Positions 1-8,832 are shown, counted from the first letter of the stretch. The stretch is DNA of 64,000 nucleotides from an uncultured Acetatifactor sp. (GCA_910587555.1 CAJULV010000006.1:36577-100576), one strand, 5' to 3'. Translations and numbers: made by a program. Notes: generated from the letters alone by a model not told the origin.

Positions 1-1
1 C

Positions 2-1915
2 AAAACCTGGCATAAACCGGCAGTTTCCAGGGATTTGGAAAAGTATGATAATCTGGAGGACTTTCCGGAAGGAAAAGTTACCTCTCTGTTTCAGCCCAGA
101 GGGGCGCAGATAGAAGCCCTGTATGCCCTGGAGGACAGCCGCAGGGAAGGGGCTGTGAAGGGCCTGGTGCAGGCGGCGACAGGTATCGGAAAGACCTATC
201 TGGCAGCTTTTGATTCCGAAAATTACGAACATGTCCTGTTTGTGGCACACAGGGAGGAGATATTGAAACAGGCGGCGGTATCTTTTCGGAATGTACGGAA
301 TTCGGAGGATTATGGCTTTTTTTACGGCAGGCATAAGGATACGGAAAAGGCTGTGATTTTTGCGTCCGTGGAAACTCTGGGGAAGGAAGAATATTTACGG
401 GAGGCATACTTTTCACAGGACTATTTTGATTATGTAGTGATTGATGAGTTTCATCATGCTGTAAACGACGGGTATCTTCGGATAATCAATTATTTTCGTC
501 CGAAATTTCTATTGGGTTTAACGGCTACGCCGGAGCGGATGGACAACAGAAACATTTATGAGATATGCGATTATAATGTGCCGTATGAAATTTCCCTGAA
601 GGATGCTATCAATAAGGGGATGTTAGTGCCGTTTCATTATTATGGGATATATGACGAGACGGATTATTCCGGTTTACGGCCGGTGCGGGGACGTTATACG
701 GAAGGGGATTTGAATTCGGTTTATATCGAGAATGCCAAACGTTACAATCTGATATATAAGTATTATATGAAATACCGTTCAAAAAGAGCATTCGGTTTCT
801 GCGGATCCAAGCTTCATGCAGAGGCCATGGCAAGGGAATTCTCCAGGAGGGGAATATCAGCGGTTGCGGTATACAGCAATGCCAACGGTGAATTTTCAGA
901 GAACAGGGAAACGGCGCTTGAGCGGCTGCGGAATGGGGAAATACGGGTTATTTTCTCAATAGATATGTTTAATGAGGGTGTAGACTTGCCGGAAGTGGAC
1001 ATGGTTCTGTTTCTTCGGCCCACAGAGTCCCCGATTGTATTTTTGCAGCAATTAGGCAGAGGTCTGCGCAAAAGCAGGGGGAAGGAATATCTCAATGTGC
1101 TTGATTTTATCGGCAATTATGAGAAGGCGGGAAAGATTCCGCAGTTTCTCGGCGGAGAAGCGTATCGCGCAGGGGACAGCAGGGCACAGGAAATAGAGTA
1201 TCCTGATGATTGCATTGTAGATTTTGAGATGCGTCTGATTGACCTATTCAGGGAGCTGGACAGGAAGAAACAGACGATTCACGAGCTGATTAACAGGGAA
1301 TACTTCCGGGTTAAGGATTTACTGGGTGGCAGGGTGCCCACAAGAATGGAATTGTTTTCGCGCATGGAGGATGATATTTACCAGATGTGCATGAGAAATG
1401 CGAAAGAAAATCCTTTCCGTAGATATATGGATTTCCTGCATGAACTGGGGGAGCTGTCCGCAGATGAGGAGACAGTGTATAATGGACTTGGACGGGAATT
1501 TCTGAATTTACTGGAAACCACAGATATGCAGAAAGTATATAAGATGCCTGTTTTGTACAGCTTTTATCATGATGGGGATATCCGGATGGCGGTGACGGAG
1601 GAAGAGGTGCTGCAGGCGTGGAAGAAGTTTTTTTCTGCGGGAACGAACTGGAGGGATTTGCAGGAAGGCATTACTTATGAGCAATATCTTGGGATTACGG
1701 ATAAACAACATTTAAGCAAGGCCAAAAGCATGCCGGTGCGGTATATGAAGGCATCGGGGAAGGGGTTTTTCACTGACGCAGAAGGGTATGTCATTGCGCT
1801 TAAGGAGGAGTTGAAGCCAATAATTGGGAGTATTGTGATAAAGGAGCAGATGAAGGATATTATTGAGTATCGTACAATGGAGTATTATAGGAGACGGTAT
1901 CAGAATGGTGAGTAG
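2..1915 (+). CDS. SF2 DEAD/DEAH-box helicase, 5' end outside the window
   Basis: ATP-dependent superfamily 2 helicase. The reading frame is open to the left edge, so the N-terminus is missing; relatives that I recall carry a phospholipase-D-like nuclease domain there. Counting from the in-window TTG at 35, the Walker A ATGIGKT is at residues 48-54, motif II DEFH at 137-140, motif III LTATPER at 162-168 and motif VI QLGRGLRK near 339-346, so both RecA lobes look intact. The C-terminal ~250 residues are uncharacterised. The next gene starts 62 bases downstream on the same strand. A role in DNA repair or restriction is inferred from the family only; the helicase call itself is firm. Confidence 0.9.
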   Translation, partial: KTWHKPAVSRDLEKYDNLEDFPEGKVTSLFQPRGAQIEALYALEDSRREGAVKGLVQAATGIGKTYLAAFDSENYEHVLFVAHREEILKQAAVSFRNVRNSEDYGFFYGRHKDTEKAVIFASVETLGKEEYLREAYFSQDYFDYVVIDEFHHAVNDGYLRIINYFRPKFLLGLTATPERMDNRNIYEICDYNVPYEISLKDAINKGMLVPFHYYGIYDETDYSGLRPVRGRYTEGDLNSVYIENAKRYNLIYKYYMKYRSKRAFGFCGSKLHAEAMAREFSRRGISAVAVYSNANGEFSENRETALERLRNGEIRVIFSIDMFNEGVDLPEVDMVLFLRPTESPIVFLQQLGRGLRKSRGKEYLNVLDFIGNYEKAGKIPQFLGGEAYRAGDSRAQEIEYPDDCIVDFEMRLIDLFRELDRKKQTIHELINREYFRVKDLLGGRVPTRMELFSRMEDDIYQMCMRNAKENPFRRYMDFLHELGELSADEETVYNGLGREFLNLLETTDMQKVYKMPVLYSFYHDGDIRMAVTEEEVLQAWKKFFSAGTNWRDLQEGITYEQYLGITDKQHLSKAKSMPVRYMKASGKGFFTDAEGYVIALKEELKPIIGSIVIKEQMKDIIEYRTMEYYRRRYQNGE

Positions 1916-1977
1916 AGGAAGAGCAGGAAGAAAGGTGAAACAATAGACCTGCCAAAGATAAGAAAAAGGGGAATTTT

Positions 1978-4542
1978 ATGGATACAACATTTAGCGTAAA
2001 GCTGTCAGGTGAGCAGCAGCTGTTCATTGAAAAAGCATTGCAGGGAAAAAACATTCTTGTAGATGCCTGCATAGGAAGCGGAAAAACCACTGCCATTCAG
2101 AATTTGTGCAATGCGCTGCCGGGTACAAAAAAGGTTTTGTATCTGACTTACAACAAGCTTCTGAAACTGGATGCAAAGTCCAAGATCAAAAAGAGAAACG
2201 TTACGGTAACGAACTATCATGGGTTTGCCTATATGGTTTTGAGCAAAAATGGTGTATCCGCAGGAATTTCCGATCTCATACAGACTTTCATTCAGCGGAA
2301 ACCTTCGATCAATAAATACGACATTCTGATTATTGATGAATATCAGGATATTGAACAGGAACTGGCAGAGCTGCTGCAGCTGATAAAAGACTGCAACCCG
2401 CATATGCAGATTATTGCAGTGGGTGATATGGAACAGAAAATATACGATAAAACGACATTAAATGTCGAATTATTTATGAAGGAATTTCTTGAAGATCACC
2501 TTAGATTGCGGTTTACCCAGTGTTTTCGCCTGTCTGACGCTCTGGCGGCAATGCTTGGAAGGGTGTGGAAGAAAGAAATAAGAGGAGTGAATACCGGCTG
2601 CAGGGTGGAAGAAATGGAGAAGGAAGAGGTTCTGGCTTTTTTGGCAGAACAGGTTCCCGGGGACGTTCTGTGCCTGGGAGCAAGAACAGGGGCGATGGCC
2701 GATACCTTAAATACTTTGGAAGAAAGGTATCCCCGCAAATTCAATAAGCAGACAGTCTATGCAACCATATCCGATAATGATTCCATGGGAAAAACGGAAC
2801 CCAAAGAAGATTCCGCGATCTTTACAACATATGACAGCAGTAAAGGGTTGGAAAGAAAAATTTGTGTAATTTTTGATTTTACGGAGAGCTATTGGAGCGT
2901 AAGGATTTCAAAACCCCAGCAGTCCTATTTCATTTTGAGAAACATTTTCTGTGTCGCGGCCAGTCGTGGGAAAGATCATATTATTTTTGTGAAACCGGAT
3001 GAGGCTATGCTGTCTGAAAGAACACTTTCAACACCCCTTGACACAAACCACAAATTTGAGGATTTGGATATCAGTGAAATGTTTGATTTCAAATATAAAG
3101 AGGATGTAGAAAAATGTTTTTCACTGCTGAAAATCAATAAGCTGATATCGGAGGATCCTTCAATAATTGAGGTGAAAAGCCGGGACGGGCTGATCGATCT
3201 GTCTCCCTGCATCGGAATATACCAGGAGGCAGTTTACTTTAAACATTATGAAATAGATGCGGCTATCAAGTTAAAGATTTTACTGAATCCGAAACTGCAC
3301 GGAGTGTATACAGAAGAGATAAAAAACAGTACATTGGATGAGAAAATATTATTCTTGGTGTCGCTTGATACCAGGCAGAAGAGGTACCGGATGCAGGTGG
3401 AGACTCCCTTTGTCAATGAAGAACAAAGTGAGCTTATCAAATCCAGGCTGAAGACGCGGTTGGGCAGAGACGAGGCCGCCCAGGTGGAGTGCCGAATTGA
3501 TTTTTATGATGAAAAAAGTGATCAGGTCAGGTTTTCTGTCAAGGGTTTTGCTGATGCGGTTAAGGAGGATACTGTTTATGAATTAAAATTCGTATCGGAA
3601 TTGACGCATGAACATTTTCTGCAGTGCGCCAGTTATATGGTTGCAATGCAGAAACAAAAGGGGATTCTGTGGAACACCAGAGATAATACGTCCTATGAGA
3701 TAGAAGTGCCGGACCGGAAAGCCTTTTTGAATGCAGTCACAAAAGCAATTACCAAGGGGGCCATGGAAACCTATTTTGAACCGGATGCAACAGGGGAGAA
3801 AACAGCAGCGGACCAAAGCGATCAGTTTGCGGTAATTGATACCGAGACAAACTGGAATGATGAGGTAATGTCCATTGGTATTGTAGTTGCCGATGCAAAA
3901 ACCAGGGAAAGAATCGACTCCAGATATTACATAATTGATCCGGAGTACAGGGTGGGCGGAATGTTCTCCGGTGAATTGAGACTTGCCGAGAAAGGCGTGC
4001 GCGTTACCGGAAGAAAGCAGGCCTTGAAAGAAATCAGCGAATGGTTTGCTTCATATCAGATACAGAAACTTTTTGCCTATAATGCTTCTTTTGACAAGAA
4101 ACATTTGCCGGAATATTCAGGGTATGAATGGTATGATATCATGCGTTTAGCGGCGTACCGTCAATATAATAAAGCGATTCCGGACTCTGCGGAATGCTAT
4201 AAAACAGGAAGAATGAAACAGGGATATGGCGTTGAAAATATATTGAAAATGCTCAGCAGGGACAAGGGATATCGCGAGACACATAATGCTGTTTTGGACG
4301 CGGAGGATGAACTGAAAATAATGCAGTTACTGGGATATGATATAAGCCAATATGATATTGCGCTTATTTCAGCCGGGAAAAATCCGGTTGCGGAACAGCA
4401 GGAAAAGGCAGCGAAAGTACCTGAAAATATTCCGGAAACTTCGTATCCTACACATCAGATTAGTTTTCATACACTATCGGCACTTAATTGCCTGACTTTT
4501 AACAGGAGTAAAATTGTATATGACAGAAAAGCAAAAAAATGA
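1978..4542 (+). CDS. SF1 helicase / PD-(D/E)XK nuclease / DEDDh exonuclease fusion
   Basis: An 854-residue protein with three apparently intact catalytic modules. The N-terminal UvrD-like helicase has Walker A GSGKTT (about 33-38), Walker B IIDEYQD (about 118-124) and a TTYDSSKGLE motif. A Cas4/RecB-like PD-(D/E)XK module follows, with GFAD at 523-526 and the YELK motif at 534-537, then H and Q residues typical of that group. The C-terminal DEDDh exonuclease has DTET at 621-624, NASFD at 702-706 and H769-D774. It should unwind and degrade DNA or RNA ends. The ATG follows AAGGGG. The tail overlaps the start of the next small gene. Each module is well supported; the combination is unusual and its biological role is unknown. 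Confidence 0.88.
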   Translation: MDTTFSVKLSGEQQLFIEKALQGKNILVDACIGSGKTTAIQNLCNALPGTKKVLYLTYNKLLKLDAKSKIKKRNVTVTNYHGFAYMVLSKNGVSAGISDLIQTFIQRKPSINKYDILIIDEYQDIEQELAELLQLIKDCNPHMQIIAVGDMEQKIYDKTTLNVELFMKEFLEDHLRLRFTQCFRLSDALAAMLGRVWKKEIRGVNTGCRVEEMEKEEVLAFLAEQVPGDVLCLGARTGAMADTLNTLEERYPRKFNKQTVYATISDNDSMGKTEPKEDSAIFTTYDSSKGLERKICVIFDFTESYWSVRISKPQQSYFILRNIFCVAASRGKDHIIFVKPDEAMLSERTLSTPLDTNHKFEDLDISEMFDFKYKEDVEKCFSLLKINKLISEDPSIIEVKSRDGLIDLSPCIGIYQEAVYFKHYEIDAAIKLKILLNPKLHGVYTEEIKNSTLDEKILFLVSLDTRQKRYRMQVETPFVNEEQSELIKSRLKTRLGRDEAAQVECRIDFYDEKSDQVRFSVKGFADAVKEDTVYELKFVSELTHEHFLQCASYMVAMQKQKGILWNTRDNTSYEIEVPDRKAFLNAVTKAITKGAMETYFEPDATGEKTAADQSDQFAVIDTETNWNDEVMSIGIVVADAKTRERIDSRYYIIDPEYRVGGMFSGELRLAEKGVRVTGRKQALKEISEWFASYQIQKLFAYNASFDKKHLPEYSGYEWYDIMRLAAYRQYNKAIPDSAECYKTGRMKQGYGVENILKMLSRDKGYRETHNAVLDAEDELKIMQLLGYDISQYDIALISAGKNPVAEQQEKAAKVPENIPETSYPTHQISFHTLSALNCLTFNRSKIVYDRKAKK

Positions 4543-4962
4543 TTTTTTTATGTCTGTTCTTTAATTGAATATATTGCACGCCAAACGCAGAATAAGCGCG
4601 GTACTATTGTTAAATTATTCGGGAGGGAAGGGATTGATAAGCAGCTATATGATGCGGAAGTAAATCATTGCCTTTCATTTGAACAGGTAAGTGATGAATT
4701 AATTGAGCAGTATAAAATTTCAAAAGGCGATTTTGATACAATTACCGAATGCAAATATACGATTCCCAGTTTTTTGGATATCGGGAAATTGTATTGCATT
4801 ATGATTGAAGATTGTGCGGAAAAGGGAAAAGAAGTTGACGAATTGATGAATATTTTTTCTTCCTTTATCAGTGATAAAATATCTGATTTTCAGACGGGTA
4901 TTTATTATCAAAATCCAAGTTATCTGGAATGCTCTTATCGGGCAGGGTGTTTATTGGACTAA
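4520..4962 (+). pseudogene. Small clostridial hypothetical protein (DUF3791-like), frameshifted
   Basis: An ATG at 4520, overlapping the end of the preceding gene, opens a frame reading MTEKQKNDFF and stops after 14 codons. From a run of seven T (4543-4549) the next frame continues as LIEYIARQTQNK and runs unbroken to the stop at 4962. Adding one T joins the halves into a protein of about 147 residues. The first half resembles DUF3791-type proteins and the second a partner commonly joined to it in Clostridia, as far as I recall; function is unknown. Homopolymer position makes either a sequencing error or a real slippage mutation plausible. Confidence 0.6.
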
Positions 4963-4980
4963 GAAATCATATATGATTTC
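4963..4980. promoter_or_regulatory. Perfect 18-bp palindrome upstream of hicA
   Basis: GAAATCATATATGATTTC is a perfect palindrome directly after the stop of the broken small gene and about 40 bases upstream of the hicA promoter. There is no T tract, so it is not an obvious terminator. It could be a binding site for a dimeric repressor; that is inference. Confidence 0.35.
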
Positions 4981-5020
4981 ATGGTGATTAGAAGCCATTT
5001 GCTGACGAACACCATAATGA

Positions 5021-5049
5021 TTGACATATACGTATAAAGTGTGTATAAT
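5021..5049 (+). promoter_or_regulatory. hicAB promoter with palindromic spacer
   Basis: TTGACA (5021-5026) and TATAAT (5044-5049) match the sigma-A consensus exactly with a 17-base spacer. The spacer carries the palindrome TATACGTATA, placed where a bound repressor would block RNA polymerase. HicB-type antitoxins with a ribbon-helix-helix tail usually repress their own promoter, so this is the likely operator. Confidence 0.75.
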
Positions 5050-5070
5050 CGACAAATAAGGAGAGCATGA

Positions 5071-5241
5071 TTGAAACAAAGAGATTTGATTAAAAAGTTG
5101 GAAGCTGGCGGATTTGTTTTTGAACGTCATGGAAGTAATCATGATGTTTATAGAAGAGGAACAGAGAAAGAAGAAGTACCAAGGCATAAAGAGATTGATG
5201 AACGGTTGGCAAATGCAATTATCAAGAGAAGGGGATTATAA
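5071..5241 (+). CDS. hicA: HicA-family toxin (mRNA interferase)
   Basis: A 56-residue protein starting at TTG with AAGGAG just upstream; the overlapping ATG at 5067 leads to an immediate stop and is rejected. It has the compact HicA double-stranded RNA-binding-like fold signature: KQRDLIKKLEAGGF, the RHGSNHDVY segment with the catalytic histidine, then VPRHKEI. HicA toxins cleave mRNA and are neutralised by HicB. The gene lies 42 bases before hicB and immediately after a consensus promoter. It appears complete. Confidence 0.9.
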   Translation: MKQRDLIKKLEAGGFVFERHGSNHDVYRRGTEKEEVPRHKEIDERLANAIIKRRGL

Positions 5242-5283
5242 TAACATATATAGTATATAAGGTCCTGGAAAGGGAAAAGAATA

Positions 5284-5703
5284 ATGAAAAATATATACCC
5301 TGTGTTTTTTACAAAGACAGATACGGTTATATTAGTAGAAGTTCCGGATTTGGAAATATTAACAGAAGGAAAAGATATGGTAAATGCGGTAGAAATGGCT
5401 AGAGATGCTATAGAATTAAAATGTGTATCAATGGAAGATGATGGGATGAAAATTCCTTTACCGTCTGAAATTAATTCTTTAGATGTAAATAGCGGAACTT
5501 TTGCAGAAGAAGGAATTACGGTTGTATCTTTAGTTGATATTGATTCTGGAGAATATAGAAAGAAGATTGACACAAAAGCAGTTAGGAAAAATGTCACTAT
5601 TCCCAGTTGGCTCAATTATGAAGCTGAACATGCGGGAATCAATATATCAAGGGTATTACAAGAAGCATTGATGAACGTGCTTAATATACAACGTAAATTT
5701 TGA
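5284..5703 (+). CDS. hicB: HicB-family antitoxin
   Basis: A 139-residue antitoxin partner of the adjacent HicA. The N-terminal ~80 residues (YPVFFTKTDTVILVEVPDLE onward) match the HicB degraded RNase-H-like fold. The C-terminal part, with NVTIPSWLNYEAEHAGIN and ISRVLQEAL, matches a ribbon-helix-helix DNA-binding tail. It should bind HicA and repress the promoter at 5021-5049. The ATG follows a moderate ribosome site (GGAAAGGGAAAAGAATA). The pair looks intact, and a stable hairpin follows within 25 bases. Confidence 0.9.
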   Translation: MKNIYPVFFTKTDTVILVEVPDLEILTEGKDMVNAVEMARDAIELKCVSMEDDGMKIPLPSEINSLDVNSGTFAEEGITVVSLVDIDSGEYRKKIDTKAVRKNVTIPSWLNYEAEHAGINISRVLQEALMNVLNIQRKF

Positions 5704-5718
5704 GTCAAAAATTTATAC

Positions 5719-5761
5719 GTGCATTCTCGTAACAGTTCAGTGCCCTGTCTGAACTGTTACG
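5719..5761. repeat. Dispersed hairpin repeat, family 1 (truncated copy)
   Basis: A perfect 13-bp stem (CGTAACAGTTCAG at 5728-5740, CTGAACTGTTACG at 5749-5761) with an 8-base loop. Its reverse complement, including the flanking GAGAATGCAC, matches 60510-60552 with one difference. It may act as the hicB transcript end, although no T run follows. Confidence 0.8.
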
Positions 5762-5767
5762 TTAAAT

Positions 5768-5849
5768 TTGCAGTGCAACCCGACTGCAGACCGCTAGCCA
5801 GGTATTTTTCCGAAGACACCACTGTAAATCCTGGCGATCTGCAGTATAA
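5768..5849. repeat. Imperfect-palindrome repeat, family 2, copy A
   Basis: An 82-bp element whose arms (GCAGACCGCTAG and CTGGCGATCTGC) fold into a long hairpin. It is about 90 percent identical, in inverted orientation, to 8751-8832. The two copies bracket the three reverse-strand genes between them. The remaining gene-free bases to 6044 show nothing further that I can support. Confidence 0.8.
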
Positions 5850-6044
5850 TAAGGTGTCAGTCAGTAAATGGGATGGTATACCGTTTGGGTACGTTTAATA
5901 GGACACAAAAGATATCCAGACAAAGCCCGGTGCGAAGGAGCTGTAGGCCATATCGGGGACGGGTCCCTCGCCCTTTGTGACGGGCTGCGCAGCTGCCATA
6001 CATTTCCGGAGATTGCAGACTGCGCCCTCTTTTCAGCGACCTAT

Positions 6045-7091
6045 CTAAATTCGGAGAATATAATCAAACGGCTGACAGGTGCAGTGCTGATAGCCACAAG
6101 CACTGATTAATTCCAATACCCTGGCCGGGTGGTAGAAGCACTGGAACATGGTTTCCAGACCGAAAGCGTCAAAAATACTCCCGAAGAGTTCGTTTCCAAA
6201 GCTGTAGATAGGAGTCTGCTCCAGAAATTCCCTTTCTTCCGGATAGAGATGGGGATTCCACCAATAGTTCCTGAATTGTTCCTCAATTTCAGATGCGGAG
6301 ATCAGGCCTTTCTCAATTTTTTCCACAGTGTCCTGAAAAAGGGAGAGATGCTCCGAAAAGTGTCTGTTAAGGATCGGCATGGCGGGAATTCCGATATTGG
6401 CATCCAGGTCAGGATTGCGTCTTTTGGATAGAATACCTTCTGCATTGTTGCAGAATTTGATAGCCATGCCTTCACCGGTAAAGCGGAAAATGTAACGTTC
6501 CAGAAGGCTGAAATTTTCTGTAAAAGTATCGTAATCGCCTATCATTTTCTGAATCTGCAGGTGATGCATTTCGTGGAGGATGATGGAAGGCAGCTCCTCC
6601 ATCGTACAGTATTTTTCGATACCGAATAAATCCAGATGAAGCGCGTTCTCAAATACATAACCGAAAGACGGGCCGAAGCTTAGGGTGGAAATTACCTCTG
6701 TATCATTGATGTCTGTTTTTTCAGGAAAGGCGGCGTTCAGTCTGGTCTGTAAGTCCAGGAGGTTTTCTTCCGTAAGCAGTCCCATGATTTGGGCGTATCT
6801 GTCAGCATATTTTTGGGGATTGGCGGCGCAGTCCAGCCACAGCGCATGCTTATCCCGCAAGGCGGTTTTCCGATCAGGGCAAAGATCGGGAATATCTTTC
6901 GGCGCAATATCTTTGAAGCGGGAAAAATAGGACACAAGAGAACCCGGGGAGTCCAGGCCATATCTTCTGATTTCGAAACGATAGTCTTCGTGGTTTAGAA
7001 TGTCAGCTGCTTTTTGATTATTTTCCCGGTCCATGCCCGATTCTGCCGCATATTCGAGCATAAGGGGAATGCTTGATGTTCTCAGTTTCAT
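6045..7091 (-). CDS. Putative zinc-dependent peptidase (DUF5700-like, HExHH)
   Basis: A 348-residue protein. I chose the ATG at 7091 because GGAGG sits 9 bases before it; the frame extends five codons further to a TTG. The HEMHH motif (about 173-177) followed about 30 residues later by TGEG fits a gluzincin zinc site with a downstream glutamate ligand. The overall pattern resembles DUF5700 putative peptidases. There is no clear signal peptide or membrane segment, so it is likely cytoplasmic. It is the last of three reverse-strand genes led by an XRE regulator. Substrate unknown. Confidence 0.7.
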   Translation of the reverse strand: MKLRTSSIPLMLEYAAESGMDRENNQKAADILNHEDYRFEIRRYGLDSPGSLVSYFSRFKDIAPKDIPDLCPDRKTALRDKHALWLDCAANPQKYADRYAQIMGLLTEENLLDLQTRLNAAFPEKTDINDTEVISTLSFGPSFGYVFENALHLDLFGIEKYCTMEELPSIILHEMHHLQIQKMIGDYDTFTENFSLLERYIFRFTGEGMAIKFCNNAEGILSKRRNPDLDANIGIPAMPILNRHFSEHLSLFQDTVEKIEKGLISASEIEEQFRNYWWNPHLYPEEREFLEQTPIYSFGNELFGSIFDAFGLETMFQCFYHPARVLELISACGYQHCTCQPFDYILRI

Positions 7092-7237
7092 AAAAGGGTC
7101 CTCCAAGACGGTGTTGGTATAGGTATTGCTGTAATTTTTCCTCTCTGTATTTGGATGAACTGCTTTATGGAGGTATCACAATTTTTGAAGTCAGCCTTTT
7201 GAATTAGGGAGGCAGGGGAGAAAAGTAAAAAAGGTAA

Positions 7238-7882
7238 CTAATGCCGTTTCGGCGCATAAACAATCAAAATCCGATCCAGTCCATCAGCATGGTCAATGTG
7301 AAAATAATAATTATTTATCATAAAAGCGGTAATGCTTTCGGACAATGCATAAAATTCCATTGTCTGAAAATCAACCAGGAATACATTCCGGCATTTTCCC
7401 GATCCCGCTTTTTGGTATTCCGCCAGTATCTTCCCAATGCATTCCTGGCACAGCCGTTCCTCCAGAAAGGCGAAGTCAATTTCATCCTCAATTCCGTAGG
7501 TAATGTCAACTGTTGCAATTCCGCGGTTCGGCATGCTGTTTATATGGGCATAGCCGTAGGCTATACCGGATTCCGCTCCAAAGTTGCAATAACCATGTAA
7601 TACAGAGTATTGGGAACCGGATTCCGCTGTACTGTTAGCAGAAAGCCGGACCTGTGTATCATATACTTCCAGTGTGCGCAGATGCAATAGCCCGATGGAA
7701 GCCCAACCGGAAATCCGGGACTTTGGAAGTACCCCGTTAAGACCGCAGATGCCGCAATTCAGAGAAGACACAGAACAATAAAAATCCATATTCTCTAAAG
7801 GACTGCGCCCGGAATCCGATTGAAGATTCCCTGCCACAAAACACAGTATAACAATGAAAATAAGCTTTTTAAATTGATGCAT
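7238..7882 (-). CDS. Hypothetical exported protein
   Basis: A 214-residue protein with no family I recognise. The N-terminus (KKLIFIVILCFVAGNL) reads as a signal peptide or single membrane anchor. Two paired cysteine regions follow (CSVSSLNCGICG near 36-47 and CQEC near 143-146), which could bind metal or form disulfides. It lies between the XRE gene (37 bases upstream) and the zinc peptidase on the same strand, so it is probably co-transcribed with them. It is unrelated in sequence to either neighbour. Confidence 0.55.
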   Translation of the reverse strand: MHQFKKLIFIVILCFVAGNLQSDSGRSPLENMDFYCSVSSLNCGICGLNGVLPKSRISGWASIGLLHLRTLEVYDTQVRLSANSTAESGSQYSVLHGYCNFGAESGIAYGYAHINSMPNRGIATVDITYGIEDEIDFAFLEERLCQECIGKILAEYQKAGSGKCRNVFLVDFQTMEFYALSESITAFMINNYYFHIDHADGLDRILIVYAPKRH

Positions 7883-7919
7883 GGTAAATAGGAATAGCCG
7901 CAGCCTTTCATACCAGAGA

Positions 7920-8243
7920 TTACTTTCCCTTCAAACTCTCCATACAGGTATTGATAAAGTTCTTCTCTTCCGGCTTCAGAGTAGACCACGTCTGCAGCAG
8001 ACGCTTCTGCTCTTCTGATAAATCAAGGACATTGCCGTCTTCCGTAAAGAACTGTGCCAAAGTAATTCCAAATGCATCGCATATTTTTTCCAGGGTAATA
8101 ACGCCGGGAAGATTCTTTCCCTTTGTGATATCCGACAAAGCAGACTGTGAAATGCCGGTTGTCTGGGAAAGGCGATATTTTGTAATTCCTGTTTTTGCAC
8201 ATAGCTCAATAATTTTGGCCGGAATATAATTTTCTATACACAA
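7920..8243 (-). CDS. XRE-family transcriptional regulator
   Basis: A 107-residue protein beginning at TTG with GAGGTG 8 bases upstream. A Cro/C1-type helix-turn-helix covers about residues 9-66 (TKYRLSQTTGISQSALSDIT, then LEKICDAFGITLAQFF). The tail LSEEQKRLLQTWSTLKPEEK is typical of short XRE regulators. It heads the reverse-strand trio and likely represses it. An inverted repeat overlapping its start codon (8243-8279) is a plausible autoregulatory site. Confidence 0.85.
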   Translation of the reverse strand: MCIENYIPAKIIELCAKTGITKYRLSQTTGISQSALSDITKGKNLPGVITLEKICDAFGITLAQFFTEDGNVLDLSEEQKRLLQTWSTLKPEEKNFINTCMESLKGK

Positions 8244-8279
8244 GCATTATACACCTCATTTCCGAAGTAATATAATGCT
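8243..8279. promoter_or_regulatory. Inverted repeat at the XRE gene start
   Basis: AGCATTATA (8243-8251) and TATAATGCT (8271-8279) form perfect 9-bp arms 19 bases apart. The left arm overlaps the TTG start codon of the XRE gene. The position suggests an autoregulatory operator; this is inference. Confidence 0.45.
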
Positions 8280-8671
8280 ATTTTAAGTGGTTTTGTCCTA
8301 ATTTATTAGAACTGAAAAACTGCCATATATATTCCGGAAAAGAGAAGTAGACAGGTCAAAAAAATAACCATCTGTAAAATGGCGCCTGCGACGATATTCG
8401 TTACCTCCTGTCAGAATGATTGCAGGACTCCTTTATCTTATCATAATTTCTGCCGCTTGAAAAGATTATTTTTTAATGGTGAAGCAACGGAGGAGAAGCA
8501 GAGGTGTTATGAAGCAACGGTTGTTTTGCATGCAAGAAATGGAAGTCAGCATTTTGAGAAAGAAATGAGCAGGGAATTCTATTTTGGTTAGGCAGTTTTT
8601 ATAAGGGCAGAATTTTGTGCTTTCACAATAATCATTGGGAGATTTATTGTGGGAGAGATGAGAAAGAAAGA

Positions 8672-8711
8672 CAACAGTTCTGACAGCCCCTGTTGCAAAG
8701 TCAAAATTGCG
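8672..8711. repeat. Dispersed repeat family 1, half copy
   Basis: AACAGTTCTGACAGCCCCTG and the following AAAGTCAAAATTGCG align, in reverse complement, with the right end of the complete element at 60510-60666. Only one terminal arm is present, so no full hairpin forms. Confidence 0.6.
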
Positions 8712-8750
8712 TTCTGTGTAACTTAATGAGAAAGAAAATCCCCAATAAAG

Positions 8751-8832
8751 TTATACTGCAGACCGCCAGGATTTACAGTGATGCCTCCGGAAAAATACCA
8801 GGCTGGCGGTCTGCAGTCGGGTTGTACTGCAA
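8751..8832. repeat. Imperfect-palindrome repeat, family 2, copy B
   Basis: Inverted partner of 5768-5849. Here the arms are perfect over 15 bp (ACTGCAGACCGCCAG at 8755-8769 and CTGGCGGTCTGCAGT at 8803-8817). The better-preserved hairpin suggests the more recent or more constrained copy. Confidence 0.8.

Noticed and set aside
5868..6110. Short forward frame overlapping the zinc peptidase end
   Set aside because: No ribosome site; antisense to a better-supported gene.
6045..7091. ImmA/IrrE-type protease
   Set aside because: HExHH is shared, but the surrounding sequence fits DUF5700-like proteins better.
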